DNA from: Amycolatopsis sp. NBC_01480
GTDB lineage: Bacteria > Actinomycetota > Actinomycetes > Mycobacteriales > Pseudonocardiaceae
Reading direction: 5' to 3'
Assembly: GCF_036227205.1 (NCBI RefSeq)
Contig: NZ_CP109442.1
Coordinates: 7,068,001 to 7,132,000, forward strand
DNA length: 64,000 nucleotides
Part shown: piece by piece, positions 24,252 to 32,052 of the stretch
Layout: every line of letters starts with the position of its first letter
Numbering within the stretch: position 1 is the stretch's first letter
The notes under the pieces: generated by a model
Database searches by the model: none
What the model saw: only the letters and a program-made list of their open reading frames with translations
What the model was told of the DNA's origin: nothing
Program-made: the position numbers and the translations under genes

Positions 24252-25637
24252 TCAGCCGGTCGGATCCGGCTTCCCGGCGCCGAGCAGCAGACCGGTGACC
24301 CGGCCGTCGGTCAGCACCCACGCGGCGTCGTGCGCGCCGATCCTGGCCGTGGCCGCCCGCCGGCTCTCGCCGAGGCCGACCGCCGGCAGCGGCTCCGTGA
24401 CCTGGCCGGTGATCGGGTCCTCGCGCCGGACCAGGCCGGCCGCTTCGGCCGCGCGCAGGCGGCGGACGTCGAGGGTGCCGGTCACCTCCGCGGCCGCCGG
24501 TGCGCCCGTGACGCCCGGCCGCGGCACCGTCACCGCCCACAGCTCGCCCGGGCCAGGATGGTCGAGGGCTTCGCCGACCGAGGCCGTCGAGGGCAGCCAC
24601 GAACACGGGCCAGCGGCTTCGGCGACGGTCGGCTCGTCGTGCACGTCCTCGAGGAAACCGAAGCCGCGCAACCATTCGTCGTCGTAGTACTTGGACAGGT
24701 ACGAGCGCCCGGAGTCGGGCACGACGACCACCACGAGGTCGTCCGGCGAGAGCGTGGCGGCCAGCCGCAGCGCCGCGGCGACGGCGGTGCCCGCGGACGC
24801 CCCGAGCAGCAGCCCCTCCTCGCGAGCCAGCCGCCGGGCGGTGAGGATCGACTCGCGGTCGCCGATCGGCTCGACCACGTCGAGCACGTCGCGGTGGTAG
24901 GACTCGGGCCAGAGGTCCTCGGCGGTGTCCGGGTGCAGGTAGTGCCCGATGCTCTCGACGAAGTACGGGCTGCCGTCGCCGCCGGAGTACACGGAGTGGT
25001 CCGGGTCGGCGCCGATCACCCGGACGCGCCCCGCACTGGCCTCTTTCAGGTAGGCACCGGCGCCGCTGATGGTGCCGCCGGTGCCGATGCCCGCGACGAA
25101 ATGAGTGACGCGCCCGCGGGTCTGCCGCCAGATCTCCGGGCCGGTGCCCTCGTGGTGCGCCGCGGGGTTGGCCGGGTTGTCGTACTGGTTCGCCAGCCAG
25201 CCGCCGCTCTCTTCGGCGATCCGCCGCGCCAGCTGGGAGACGTGCGCGGGGTCCTCCCGCGGCACCGCGCCGGGCGTGACCACGACCTCGGCGCCGTACG
25301 CTTGGAGGATCAAGGTTTTCTCGCGGCTGCTCTTGTCCGGCACCACAACGGTCAGCCGGTAGCCGCGCTGCGCGGCGACGATCGCGAGGCCGATGCCGGT
25401 GTTGCCGGACGTCCCCTCGACGATGTGCCCGCCCGGCTTCAGCTCCCCGCTGCGCTCCGCGGCGAGCACCATCGACAGCGCGGCCCGGTCCTTCACGCTG
25501 CCGCCCGGGTTCAGGAACTCGGCTTTCACGTACACCGGCGCTCCGCCTTCGGGCGCGACGCGCGCCAGGCGGATCAACGGCGTGCCCCCGATCGCGTCGA
25601 GCACCGAATCGAAGGCGTCCACCTCGGTTTCAGTCAC
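24252..25637 (-). CDS. cbs: Cystathionine beta-synthase
   Basis: This 461-residue protein has a fold-type II PLP domain and a C-terminal CBS region, the length usual for actinobacterial CBS. PLP Lys is in NPGGSVKDRAAL, with EGTSGNTGIGLAI for substrate binding, GIGTGGTISG for the PLP phosphate, and VVVVVPDSGRSYLSKYYDDEWL near the end of the domain. The CBS repeats (about 330-455) are Ala-rich and degenerate. It joins homocysteine and serine to cystathionine in transsulfuration. It is divergent from a DszC-like monooxygenase, so both may belong to sulfur metabolism. Confidence 0.92.
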   Translation of the reverse strand: MTETEVDAFDSVLDAIGGTPLIRLARVAPEGGAPVYVKAEFLNPGGSVKDRAALSMVLAAERSGELKPGGHIVEGTSGNTGIGLAIVAAQRGYRLTVVVPDKSSREKTLILQAYGAEVVVTPGAVPREDPAHVSQLARRIAEESGGWLANQYDNPANPAAHHEGTGPEIWRQTRGRVTHFVAGIGTGGTISGAGAYLKEASAGRVRVIGADPDHSVYSGGDGSPYFVESIGHYLHPDTAEDLWPESYHRDVLDVVEPIGDRESILTARRLAREEGLLLGASAGTAVAAALRLAATLSPDDLVVVVVPDSGRSYLSKYYDDEWLRGFGFLEDVHDEPTVAEAAGPCSWLPSTASVGEALDHPGPGELWAVTVPRPGVTGAPAAAEVTGTLDVRRLRAAEAAGLVRREDPITGQVTEPLPAVGLGESRRAATARIGAHDAAWVLTDGRVTGLLLGAGKPDPTG

Positions 25638-25788
25638 CGGGCCAGCCTAGCCGTGATCGCGGCTTGGTGTCTTTGTGCCATTGTGCCTGCGAACAAACCC
25701 CGCTTTCCCAGCGCCCGGAATCCGTTGACGCGCCGGGAGAACCGCGGAAACCATCGGGGTCTCACCCCCGATCGGAACGGAGTCCATT

Positions 25789-26985
25789 GTGGTCAGTACG
25801 GAGAAGGGTGCCGCGGAATGGCTGGCCGTGGCGAAGGACGTCGCGGACAAGCTGGCGGTCGACGCGGTCGAGCGCGACCGGGCGAACGAGACGCCGCAAG
25901 CGGAGGTCCGGCTGCTCAAGGAGGCCGGGCTGGTCACCCTGCTCGGGCCGCGGGAGCACGGTGGCGGCGGGCAGAGCTGGGACACCGCGTACCGCGTCAT
26001 CCGGGAGGTCGCGCGCGGCGACGGCTCGATCGGGCAGCTGCTCGGCTACCACTACCTGTGGGCGTGGGCGGCGCGGCTGGTCGCGACCGAGGCGCAGATC
26101 GCGGCCGTGGAAGAGCTGTACACCAGCGAAAACTACCTCTTCGGCGGCGCGGTCAACCCGCGTGACGGGGATCTGACGATCACCGACGAAGGTGACGAGA
26201 TCGTCTACAATGGACGAAAATCGTTCTCCACCGGCAGCAAGGTCTCGGACCTGACCGTGCTCGAAGGCGTGCTCACCGGCACCGAAGACCACATCTTCGC
26301 GATCGTGCCCTCGGCGCAGGAGGGCATCGTCTTCCACGACGACTGGGACAACATCGGCCAGCGGCTCACCGAATCCGGCAGCGTGTCGATCACCGGCGTG
26401 CGCGTGCCGTGGGCGAGCGCCGCCGGGTACGTGGACAAGGAATTCCGGCCGCTCACCTACAACACGCTGAACGTGCCGGCCATCCAGCTCGTCTTCGCGA
26501 ACTTCTACCTCGGCATCGCCCAGGGCGCCCTGGAAACGGCGGCGGCCTACACCCGCGGCCACACCCGGGCCTGGCCGTACGGCGGCGACAAGAAGGAATC
26601 GGCCGCCGAGGAGTGGTACGTCCTCGACGCTTACGGTGACCTGCAAGCGAAACTCTGGGCCGCGGAAGCGTTGGTGGACAAGGCGGGCGCGGCGATCTCC
26701 CGCGTGCTGCACGCCCCGCGCGAGGAGGTGACCCCGCAGGCGCGCGGGGAAATCGCGGTGCTCATCGCCGCCGCCAAGCAGCGGGTGATCGACACCGGGC
26801 TGGAGATCGGCACCAAGGTCTTCGAGGTCACCGGCGCGCGGGCCAGCGCGTCGAAGATCGGGCTGGATCGCTTCTGGCGCAACCTGCGCACGCATTCCCT
26901 GCACGATCCGGTGGCCTACAAACGCCGCGAGGTCGGCGCGTACACGCTGCTCGGCGAGCTGCCGGAGCCGACCTGGTACACCTGA
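25789..26985 (+). CDS. Acyl-CoA dehydrogenase-fold monooxygenase (DszC/SfnB-like)
   Basis: This 398-residue flavoprotein has the acyl-CoA dehydrogenase fold. It has an N-terminal helical domain, ARGDGSIGQLLGYHYLWAW, a central beta domain (KSFSTGSKVSDLTVLEG), and a C-terminal helical domain ending FWRNLRTHSLHDPVAYKRREVGAYTL. The last pattern is typical of FMNH2-dependent monooxygenases such as DszC and SfnB, which oxidise organosulfur compounds, rather than true dehydrogenases. No separate flavin reductase is nearby. The GTG at 25789 follows GGAACGGAG. It is divergent from cystathionine beta-synthase. Confidence 0.82.
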   Translation: MVSTEKGAAEWLAVAKDVADKLAVDAVERDRANETPQAEVRLLKEAGLVTLLGPREHGGGGQSWDTAYRVIREVARGDGSIGQLLGYHYLWAWAARLVATEAQIAAVEELYTSENYLFGGAVNPRDGDLTITDEGDEIVYNGRKSFSTGSKVSDLTVLEGVLTGTEDHIFAIVPSAQEGIVFHDDWDNIGQRLTESGSVSITGVRVPWASAAGYVDKEFRPLTYNTLNVPAIQLVFANFYLGIAQGALETAAAYTRGHTRAWPYGGDKKESAAEEWYVLDAYGDLQAKLWAAEALVDKAGAAISRVLHAPREEVTPQARGEIAVLIAAAKQRVIDTGLEIGTKVFEVTGARASASKIGLDRFWRNLRTHSLHDPVAYKRREVGAYTLLGELPEPTWYT

Positions 26986-27010
26986 TCCCCGCGCGGCGCC
27001 GGGCGACCTG

Positions 27011-27030
27011 CGGTTTTCCCCGGAAAACCG
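27011..27030 (+). terminator. Short hairpin after the DszC-like gene
   Basis: CGGTTTTCC and GGAAAACCG form a 9-bp perfect stem around a 2-nt centre, 26 bp after the monooxygenase stop. A terminator or an operator for the next gene is possible. Confidence 0.4.
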
Positions 27031-27074
27031 GGTTCGGGGCGCAGGCCGCGGCGGCGGCGCCTAGGGTGTCGGCC

Positions 27075-27428
27075 ATGGCCGATCGTGCGCTGTGCCTGGA
27101 GCCGGTGGAGCTTTCCGGGCGGGAGCGGTCCGTGCTGCGGAGCGTCGCCGCCCGTGGCTCGGGATCGTCGCTGACCTGTGAGCTGGAGGCCGGGCACGGC
27201 CACGAGCACGCGGCGTCCGTCGAGGACGGGTGGTGGCTGCGCTGGTGGCCGGGCCGCCGGGTGCTGGAGAGCCGCGCGGCCTGCGCGATCGCGGCCGACG
27301 GGGGCGAACGCTGCCGGGTGCCCGCCGGGCATGAGGGCGGGCACTCGTTCGACTTCGCCGTCCGCCCGGACGGTGAAGCGGCGGACCAGGTCGTGGCCGA
27401 CGCCGGGTGGCGCGGGGGCCGCCGGTAA
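27075..27428 (+). CDS. Conserved hypothetical protein with two Cys-His clusters
   Basis: A 117-residue soluble protein. Two similar clusters, CELEAGHGHEH and CRVPAGHEGGH, each place one Cys a few residues before two His, suggesting metal binding. The rest includes WWLRWWPGRRVLE. The ATG at 27075 lies eight bases after TAGGGT, consistent with a leaderless transcript; GTG at 27066 is the alternative. It is 11 bp from phoU and probably shares expression with it. No family recognised. Confidence 0.6.
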   Translation: MADRALCLEPVELSGRERSVLRSVAARGSGSSLTCELEAGHGHEHAASVEDGWWLRWWPGRRVLESRAACAIAADGGERCRVPAGHEGGHSFDFAVRPDGEAADQVVADAGWRGGRR

Positions 27429-27439
27429 CGTTGCCTCAC

Positions 27440-28084
27440 ATGCGTGAAGGCTTCCAGGACGACCTCGGCCGGCTCCACGGCCGGCTGGCCGCGATGTCCG
27501 AGGGCGCGGCGGAGGCGATGCGCGGGGCGACCCGGGCGCTGCTGGCCGCCGACCTGCGGCTCGCCGAACAAGTGATCAGCGCGGACAGCGAGCTCGACGA
27601 CCTGCGCTCTTCCTGCGAGGAGGAGGCGTACTCGCTGCTCGCCTTGCAGGCTCCGGTGGCGGGTGACCTGCGCCTGGTGCTCGCGGTGGTCTACTGCGCG
27701 GAGAAGATCGAGCGGATGGGCGACCTCGCCGCGCACGTCGCCAGCATGGCCCGCCGCACCCACCCGGACCACGTGGTGCCCGCCGAGCTCGAGCCGGTGT
27801 TCCGGGAGCTGGGCGAGGCCACGTCGCACATGGCCGACCGGATCGCCGAGCTGGTGCGGACCGGTGCCAAGGGCGGCCACGCCGAGCTGAGCCACGCGGA
27901 CGAGACCGTCGACGCCCTGCACGCGCGGGTCCTGGCCACCATCACCGCCGAAGGCTGGGAGCACGACCAGCGCACGGCCGTCGGGCTGACGCTGGTGACC
28001 CGGTTCTACGAGCGGTTCGCCGACCAGACCGTCTCGGTCGCCAAGCGCCTGGACTTCGCCGCGACGGGCGACCTGCCCGACTGA
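27440..28084 (+). CDS. phoU: PhoU-family phosphate signalling protein
   Basis: The 214-residue all-helical protein contains two PhoU repeats: MREGFQDDLGRLHGRLAAMSEGAAEAM starts the first, followed by APVAGDLRLVLAVVYCAEKIERMGDLAAHVA, and TLVTRFYERFADQTVSVAKRLDF ends the second. The metal-binding E/D-x-x-x-D pattern (EKIERMGD and ERFADQ) is kept. PhoU links the Pst phosphate transporter to the PhoR sensor kinase. Neither pst nor phoR genes are here. TAACGT lies eight bases before the ATG, so it may be leaderless. Confidence 0.9.
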   Translation: MREGFQDDLGRLHGRLAAMSEGAAEAMRGATRALLAADLRLAEQVISADSELDDLRSSCEEEAYSLLALQAPVAGDLRLVLAVVYCAEKIERMGDLAAHVASMARRTHPDHVVPAELEPVFRELGEATSHMADRIAELVRTGAKGGHAELSHADETVDALHARVLATITAEGWEHDQRTAVGLTLVTRFYERFADQTVSVAKRLDFAATGDLPD

Positions 28085-28099
28085 CGTCCGGCTTCCGGC

Positions 28100-29089
28100 T
28101 CAGCGTGGCCGCGGCGGCTGTTGCTGCGGTCGCTGGCGGGGGAGCGGCGGCTGGTCGGGGCGCGGACGGACCGGCCGGTCCACCGGCTGCTGCTGAGCGA
28201 GAGCCCGGCGAGGCGGCTGGGCCTGCGGTCGAGGCTGGCTCTGCGGCTGGCGCGGCGGTTGCGGCTGCGACCGGCGTTGCGGATCGGGCTGGCGCAGGTG
28301 CTGGTCCGGCTGCGACAGGCGGGGCTCCGGCAGCGGACGCGTCCGTCGGTCGGCAGTGGGATTCCGGCGCCCGGCAACGGGATTACCGCGTCCGTCGCCC
28401 GACGGCCGCCCGGCGGGCACGCGGTCGATCAGCTCGGTGCGGTCGTCGTCGGCTGAGTACGGCTCGGCGGGCTCCGGGGGAGTGCCCAGCAGCCGCCACG
28501 GCACGCGGCCGGCGAAGCGCTCGACCAGCCCCGTCGCGCGATCGAGCGCGAACCGGTGTGCCAGCCACGCGAAGGCCGCGCCGAAGAAGAGCCCGCCCAG
28601 CACGTCGTGCGGGAAGTGCGCCCCGACGAACACCCGCGAGAACGCCATCAGCGCGGCCAGCGAGAGCAGCCAGGGCATCGCCCGTCGCCACGCGTACACG
28701 GCGCCGAGGGCAGCGGACGCGGCGATCACGGAGTGGTTGCTCGGGAACGACCAGTCCCCGGGGGCCGGGCACTCGCCGATGTAGGAGTCCACGGGCAGCC
28801 CACGGCACGGCCGTTCCTCGTGGACCATGGTCTTGAGGACCTCGCTGAACAGGTACGCGGCCAGCGTCCCGGCCGGGACGAGCAGGGCCAGCGCCATCCG
28901 CTCGGCCGAGCCGCTCGCGCGCGCCCGCCACCACAGCAGCGCCACCAGCGGGACGACCAGCAGCAGCCCGTACTTCGTGTAGGCCAGCAGCAGCCCCTGG
29001 ACGAAGCCGGGGCTGTGGACGCCGAGGCTGGTGATAGCGTCGTACAATCCGCTGCCGGAACTCGACGCGTGACTCCACGCAGTCGTCAT
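28100..29089 (-). CDS. PAP2-family membrane phosphatase with long basic/Gln-Pro tail
   Basis: The 329-residue protein has about five membrane helices (residues 25-190) and the three PAP2 phosphatase motifs: KTMVHEERPCR, PSNHS and SRVFVGAHFPHDV. It is likely an undecaprenyl-pyrophosphate or lipid phosphatase at the membrane. After about residue 215 it carries roughly 110 residues made almost only of Pro, Gln and Arg with acidic patches early on, a low-complexity cytoplasmic tail. Its end faces the phoU stop (15 bp apart). Confidence 0.87.
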   Translation of the reverse strand: MTTAWSHASSSGSGLYDAITSLGVHSPGFVQGLLLAYTKYGLLLVVPLVALLWWRARASGSAERMALALLVPAGTLAAYLFSEVLKTMVHEERPCRGLPVDSYIGECPAPGDWSFPSNHSVIAASAALGAVYAWRRAMPWLLSLAALMAFSRVFVGAHFPHDVLGGLFFGAAFAWLAHRFALDRATGLVERFAGRVPWRLLGTPPEPAEPYSADDDRTELIDRVPAGRPSGDGRGNPVAGRRNPTADRRTRPLPEPRLSQPDQHLRQPDPQRRSQPQPPRQPQSQPRPQAQPPRRALAQQQPVDRPVRPRPDQPPLPRQRPQQQPPRPR

Positions 29090-29275
29090 TCAGCTCTCCT
29101 TCACCGTCTGTTCGCCGGGTGGCCATGCCGTGTTCAGCTGAAGAGCACGAGATTACGACCTCGTGATCAAGCTCGGCGCAGCGGGGTTCTGTCCACTGTG
29201 GACGGCGTGAAGTGACGGTGTGGTGGAGCGCTGGCGAGATCAGGCGCGGGAGAAATCAGGCGCTGGGGAGAACTG

Positions 29276-29314
29276 CGCCTCCGGGGAGCGCCCCGACGGC
29301 GCTCCCCGGAGGCG
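29276..29314 (-). terminator. Strong hairpin after the DoxX gene
   Basis: Perfect 17-bp arms (29276-29292 and 29298-29314) flank a 5-nt loop, directly at the stop of the DoxX gene. It is a GC-rich terminator without a U-tract. Confidence 0.75.
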
Positions 29315-29316
29315 GG

Positions 29317-29745
29317 TCAGGAGCTGACCGCGGTCGGGGCGGTCCGGGTGGTGGTCAGCAGCCCGGACAGGACCCGGCCGAGGGCGAAGCGGCCGGGGCC
29401 GGTGAAGACCAGGACCAGCAGCGTCCAGCTGAACAGGGCGGCGGCCTCGCCGCCGTTCTGGATCGGGAACGGGCCGTTGGCCACGTGCACGGTGAAGTAG
29501 GCGAAGGCCATCGAGCCGGAGCCGATCAGGGCCGCGGCCCGTGTTCCGATGCCGAGGCAGACCAGGGTGCCGCCGACCAGCTGGATCAGCGCCGCCCACC
29601 AGCCGGGCCAGGTGCCCACCGTGGCGGCCCCGTGCGCGCCGAGCACGCCGAAGATGGTTTTCACGCCGTGGCAGGCGAAGAGGAAGCCGATGACGATGCG
29701 GAAGAGCCCGATCGCGTGCTCGCGGGTCGCGTCCAGCCGGTGCAT
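29317..29745 (-). CDS. DoxX-family membrane protein
   Basis: A 142-residue protein with four membrane helices and the DoxX pattern: LFRIVIGFLFACHGVKTIFG, then ALIQLVGGTLVCLGIGTRAAALIGSGSMAFAYF. The family is linked to quinone-related redox or detoxification but has no fixed function. It is followed by a strong terminator. The 265 bp upstream (29746-30010) hold no gene I can support; its promoter probably lies there. Confidence 0.85.
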   Translation of the reverse strand: MHRLDATREHAIGLFRIVIGFLFACHGVKTIFGVLGAHGAATVGTWPGWWAALIQLVGGTLVCLGIGTRAAALIGSGSMAFAYFTVHVANGPFPIQNGGEAAALFSWTLLVLVFTGPGRFALGRVLSGLLTTTRTAPTAVSS

Positions 29746-30010
29746 TTTTCCTCCACAAAGGACAGTGAACGGGGTACCGGCCAGTGGGACGTGCCGCCGG
29801 TCGGGCGACGGTGGTCAAGTGGTCCAGACCAGTGGTCCGGTCAGCGCTGAACGGACGCGGTTGTGGTGGGAGCACTCAGATATACCGGTCGGGTACGGCG
29901 GCTCGATACCTGCGAAAGTCCCGTCTCGACTGGTGAATTGCCGATACTTCGACGAAACATAAGGCCCGGACCGGGTGTCGTGACCCTTATTCGGGCGCGG
30001 CAGGGGTGGG

Positions 30011-30778
30011 TCAGGCCGAGGTGGCCGGGGCGAGCAGCCGGTAGCCGGCGTTCGCGGAGAACTCGGCGGTGAGCGCGTACCGGTCGCCGCGGACCAGGGT
30101 GTGCCGCCATTCGACGGGACGCCCCTTGGTGTGGCTGAGCCGGTTGATGGAGAACGCGGCGACGTCGTGGGCGCAGTGCAGCTGGTTGCGCTCGGCGGCG
30201 GTGGGGATGACCGCGTGCACGTCCTCGCGGCCGTGGTCCATCCGGATGCCGGTGCGCCGCGAAAGCTCGGCGTACAGGCCGGTGTGGGTGAAGTCGGCTT
30301 CGAGCAGGGGGGCGGCGAGGTCGGCGGGCAGCCAGACGCGGTCCAGCGCCAGCGGCTCGTCGCCGGCCAGCCGCAGCCGCTCGAGGTAGACGAGCGGGGT
30401 GGAGGCCTCGAGCTCGAGGCGCTCGGCGACCAGGGCGTCGGCGCGGGTGTCGAAGGCGCGCACCACGCTGTGCTGGGTGAGCCCGGCGGCCTCGACGGAC
30501 GCGAAGAGGCTGTACAGCGCGCCCATCGGCACGGTGATCTCCGGCGGCGGCGCGACCCGGGGCTGGCGGCCGCGCTCGGCGACGATCACCCCGTCGGCGC
30601 GCAGCTGGCGCAGGGCCTGGCGCACCGTGTGCCTGCTCACGCCGTACTCCTCGACCAGCGCCAGCTCGCCGGGGAAGCCGCCGGCGAACTCGCCGGCATC
30701 CAGCCTGGTCAGGAGCTCCTGCTGGAGCTGACGCCAGAGCGGGTCCGGGCCGACCCGGTCGAGCGTGCGTGCGGCCAT
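30011..30778 (-). CDS. GntR-family regulator with UTRA domain (HutC type)
   Basis: The 255-residue protein has an N-terminal GntR winged helix (PLWRQLQQELLTRLDAGEFAGGFPGELALVEEYGVSRHTVRQALRQLRADGVIVAERGRQPRV) and a C-terminal UTRA effector domain ending WRHTLVRGDRYALTAEF. It is divergent from a YeiH-family exporter with two palindromes in the 111-bp gap, so it probably controls that gene and itself. Effector unknown. Confidence 0.9.
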   Translation of the reverse strand: MAARTLDRVGPDPLWRQLQQELLTRLDAGEFAGGFPGELALVEEYGVSRHTVRQALRQLRADGVIVAERGRQPRVAPPPEITVPMGALYSLFASVEAAGLTQHSVVRAFDTRADALVAERLELEASTPLVYLERLRLAGDEPLALDRVWLPADLAAPLLEADFTHTGLYAELSRRTGIRMDHGREDVHAVIPTAAERNQLHCAHDVAAFSINRLSHTKGRPVEWRHTLVRGDRYALTAEFSANAGYRLLAPATSA

Positions 30779-30831
30779 GCCACCCTCCCGGCTCCGCTGC
30801 GTTGTCTCCCGGTGACTCTACCGCTGGTCGT

Positions 30832-30843
30832 ATGTCCGGACAT
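30832..30843. promoter_or_regulatory. 12-bp palindrome, candidate operator or promoter element
   Basis: ATGTCCGGACAT is perfectly self-complementary and lies 8 bp before the 20-bp palindrome, in the gap between the GntR and YeiH-family genes. Confidence 0.4.
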
Positions 30844-30851
30844 GCGCTAAC

Positions 30852-30871
30852 GTAAATGTACGTACATTTAC
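30852..30871. promoter_or_regulatory. 20-bp perfect palindrome upstream of the YeiH-family gene
   Basis: GTAAATGTACGTACATTTAC is exactly self-complementary and ends 18 bp before the exporter start. GntR/HutC regulators bind short A/T-rich dyads, commonly with GT...AC ends, so this is the best operator candidate for the divergent GntR gene. Confidence 0.7.
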
Positions 30872-30889
30872 TGAGGCAGGGAGAGCGCG

Positions 30890-31966
30890 ATGACGGCGAC
30901 CCAGGAGACCCGACCGGCGCCGGCTCCGGAGCGGCCGCCGGTCCGGCGTGTCACCGGGCTCGTGGTCGCGCTGCTCGTCGCCGGGGTCGCGACGGCGCTG
31001 GGCACGCTGGTACCGATCGTCGGCGGGCCGGTGTTCGGGATCCTGCTCGGCGCGCTCGCCGCGGCCGTCGTGCCGGCCCTGCGCGCGCCGCGGTTCGAGC
31101 CCGGCTACGCGGTGGCGGCCAAGCCGGTGCTGCAACTGTCCATTGTGGTCTTGGGCACCGGGCTTTCGCTGCAGCAGGTAGTTCGCGTCGGTGGCCAGTC
31201 GCTGCCGGTCATGCTGGGCACGCTCGCCGTCGCGCTCGGCGGGGCCTGGCTGCTCGGCCGGTGGCTCGGCGTGCGCGGCGACACGCAGATCCTGATCGGC
31301 GTCGGCACGGGCATCTGCGGCGCGTCGGCGATCGCCGCCACCACGGCCGTGATCAAGGCCAAGCAGGCGCAGGTCGCTTACGCCATCGGGACGATCTTCA
31401 CCTTCAACATCGCGGCGGTGCTGCTGTTCCCGCCGATCGGGCACCTGCTCGGGATGAGCCCGCACGCGTTCGGTCTCTGGGCGGGCACCGCGATCAACGA
31501 CACCTCCTCGGTCGTGGCCGCGTCCTTCGCGTACGGCGGCGACGCGGGCTCGTACGGCCTCGTCGTGAAGCTCACCCGCACGCTGATGCTGATCCCGATC
31601 GTGATCTTCCTGGCGGTCCGCACGGCGCGCCGCGACGCCCGTCTCGCGGCGGCGGAACGCGGTGAGGCGAGCGCCGGTTTCAGCCTGCGCGCCATGCCGT
31701 GGCGCAAGATCGTGCCGCTGTTCCTGATCGGCTTCATCGCCGCCGCGACGCTTGACAGCCTCGGCGTGATCCCGCAGTCCTGGCATCCCGCGCTGTCGGC
31801 GCTGGGCACGTTCCTGATCACCACGGCGCTGGCCGGTATCGGGCTGTCGCTGCGGCTCGCGGACATGCGCCGCGCCGGGAGCCGGCCGTTGCTGCTCGGC
31901 GCGCTGCTCTGGGTCGCGGTGGCGCTGAGCAGCCTCGGGCTGCAGGCGCTCACCGGCACCATCTGA
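30890..31966 (+). CDS. YeiH/UPF0324-family putative sulfate or anion exporter
   Basis: This 358-residue membrane protein has about ten helices. Family signatures are PVLQLSIVVLGTGLSLQQV, GVGTGICGASAIAATTAVI and WAGTAINDTSSVVAASFAYG. E. coli YeiH and relatives are annotated as putative sulfate exporters, and some members export products of sulfonate breakdown. The ATG at 30890 follows GGGAGAG. Expression is probably controlled by the divergent GntR protein through the palindrome at 30852. Confidence 0.88.
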   Translation: MTATQETRPAPAPERPPVRRVTGLVVALLVAGVATALGTLVPIVGGPVFGILLGALAAAVVPALRAPRFEPGYAVAAKPVLQLSIVVLGTGLSLQQVVRVGGQSLPVMLGTLAVALGGAWLLGRWLGVRGDTQILIGVGTGICGASAIAATTAVIKAKQAQVAYAIGTIFTFNIAAVLLFPPIGHLLGMSPHAFGLWAGTAINDTSSVVAASFAYGGDAGSYGLVVKLTRTLMLIPIVIFLAVRTARRDARLAAAERGEASAGFSLRAMPWRKIVPLFLIGFIAAATLDSLGVIPQSWHPALSALGTFLITTALAGIGLSLRLADMRRAGSRPLLLGALLWVAVALSSLGLQALTGTI

Positions 31967-32052
31967 GTTGTTCACTCGGTCACCGAACTATCTTTCGCGG
32001 TTATCTAGGGTTTATGGTGAAGATGTAGTTCTGTTGAAGAACGAACTCGGAG

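Noticed and set aside
25789..26985. Ordinary acyl-CoA dehydrogenase for beta-oxidation
   Set aside because: The C-terminal FWRNLRTHSLHDPVAYKRREVG pattern is that of DszC/SfnB-type monooxygenases, and the usual catalytic Glu context of dehydrogenases is not evident.
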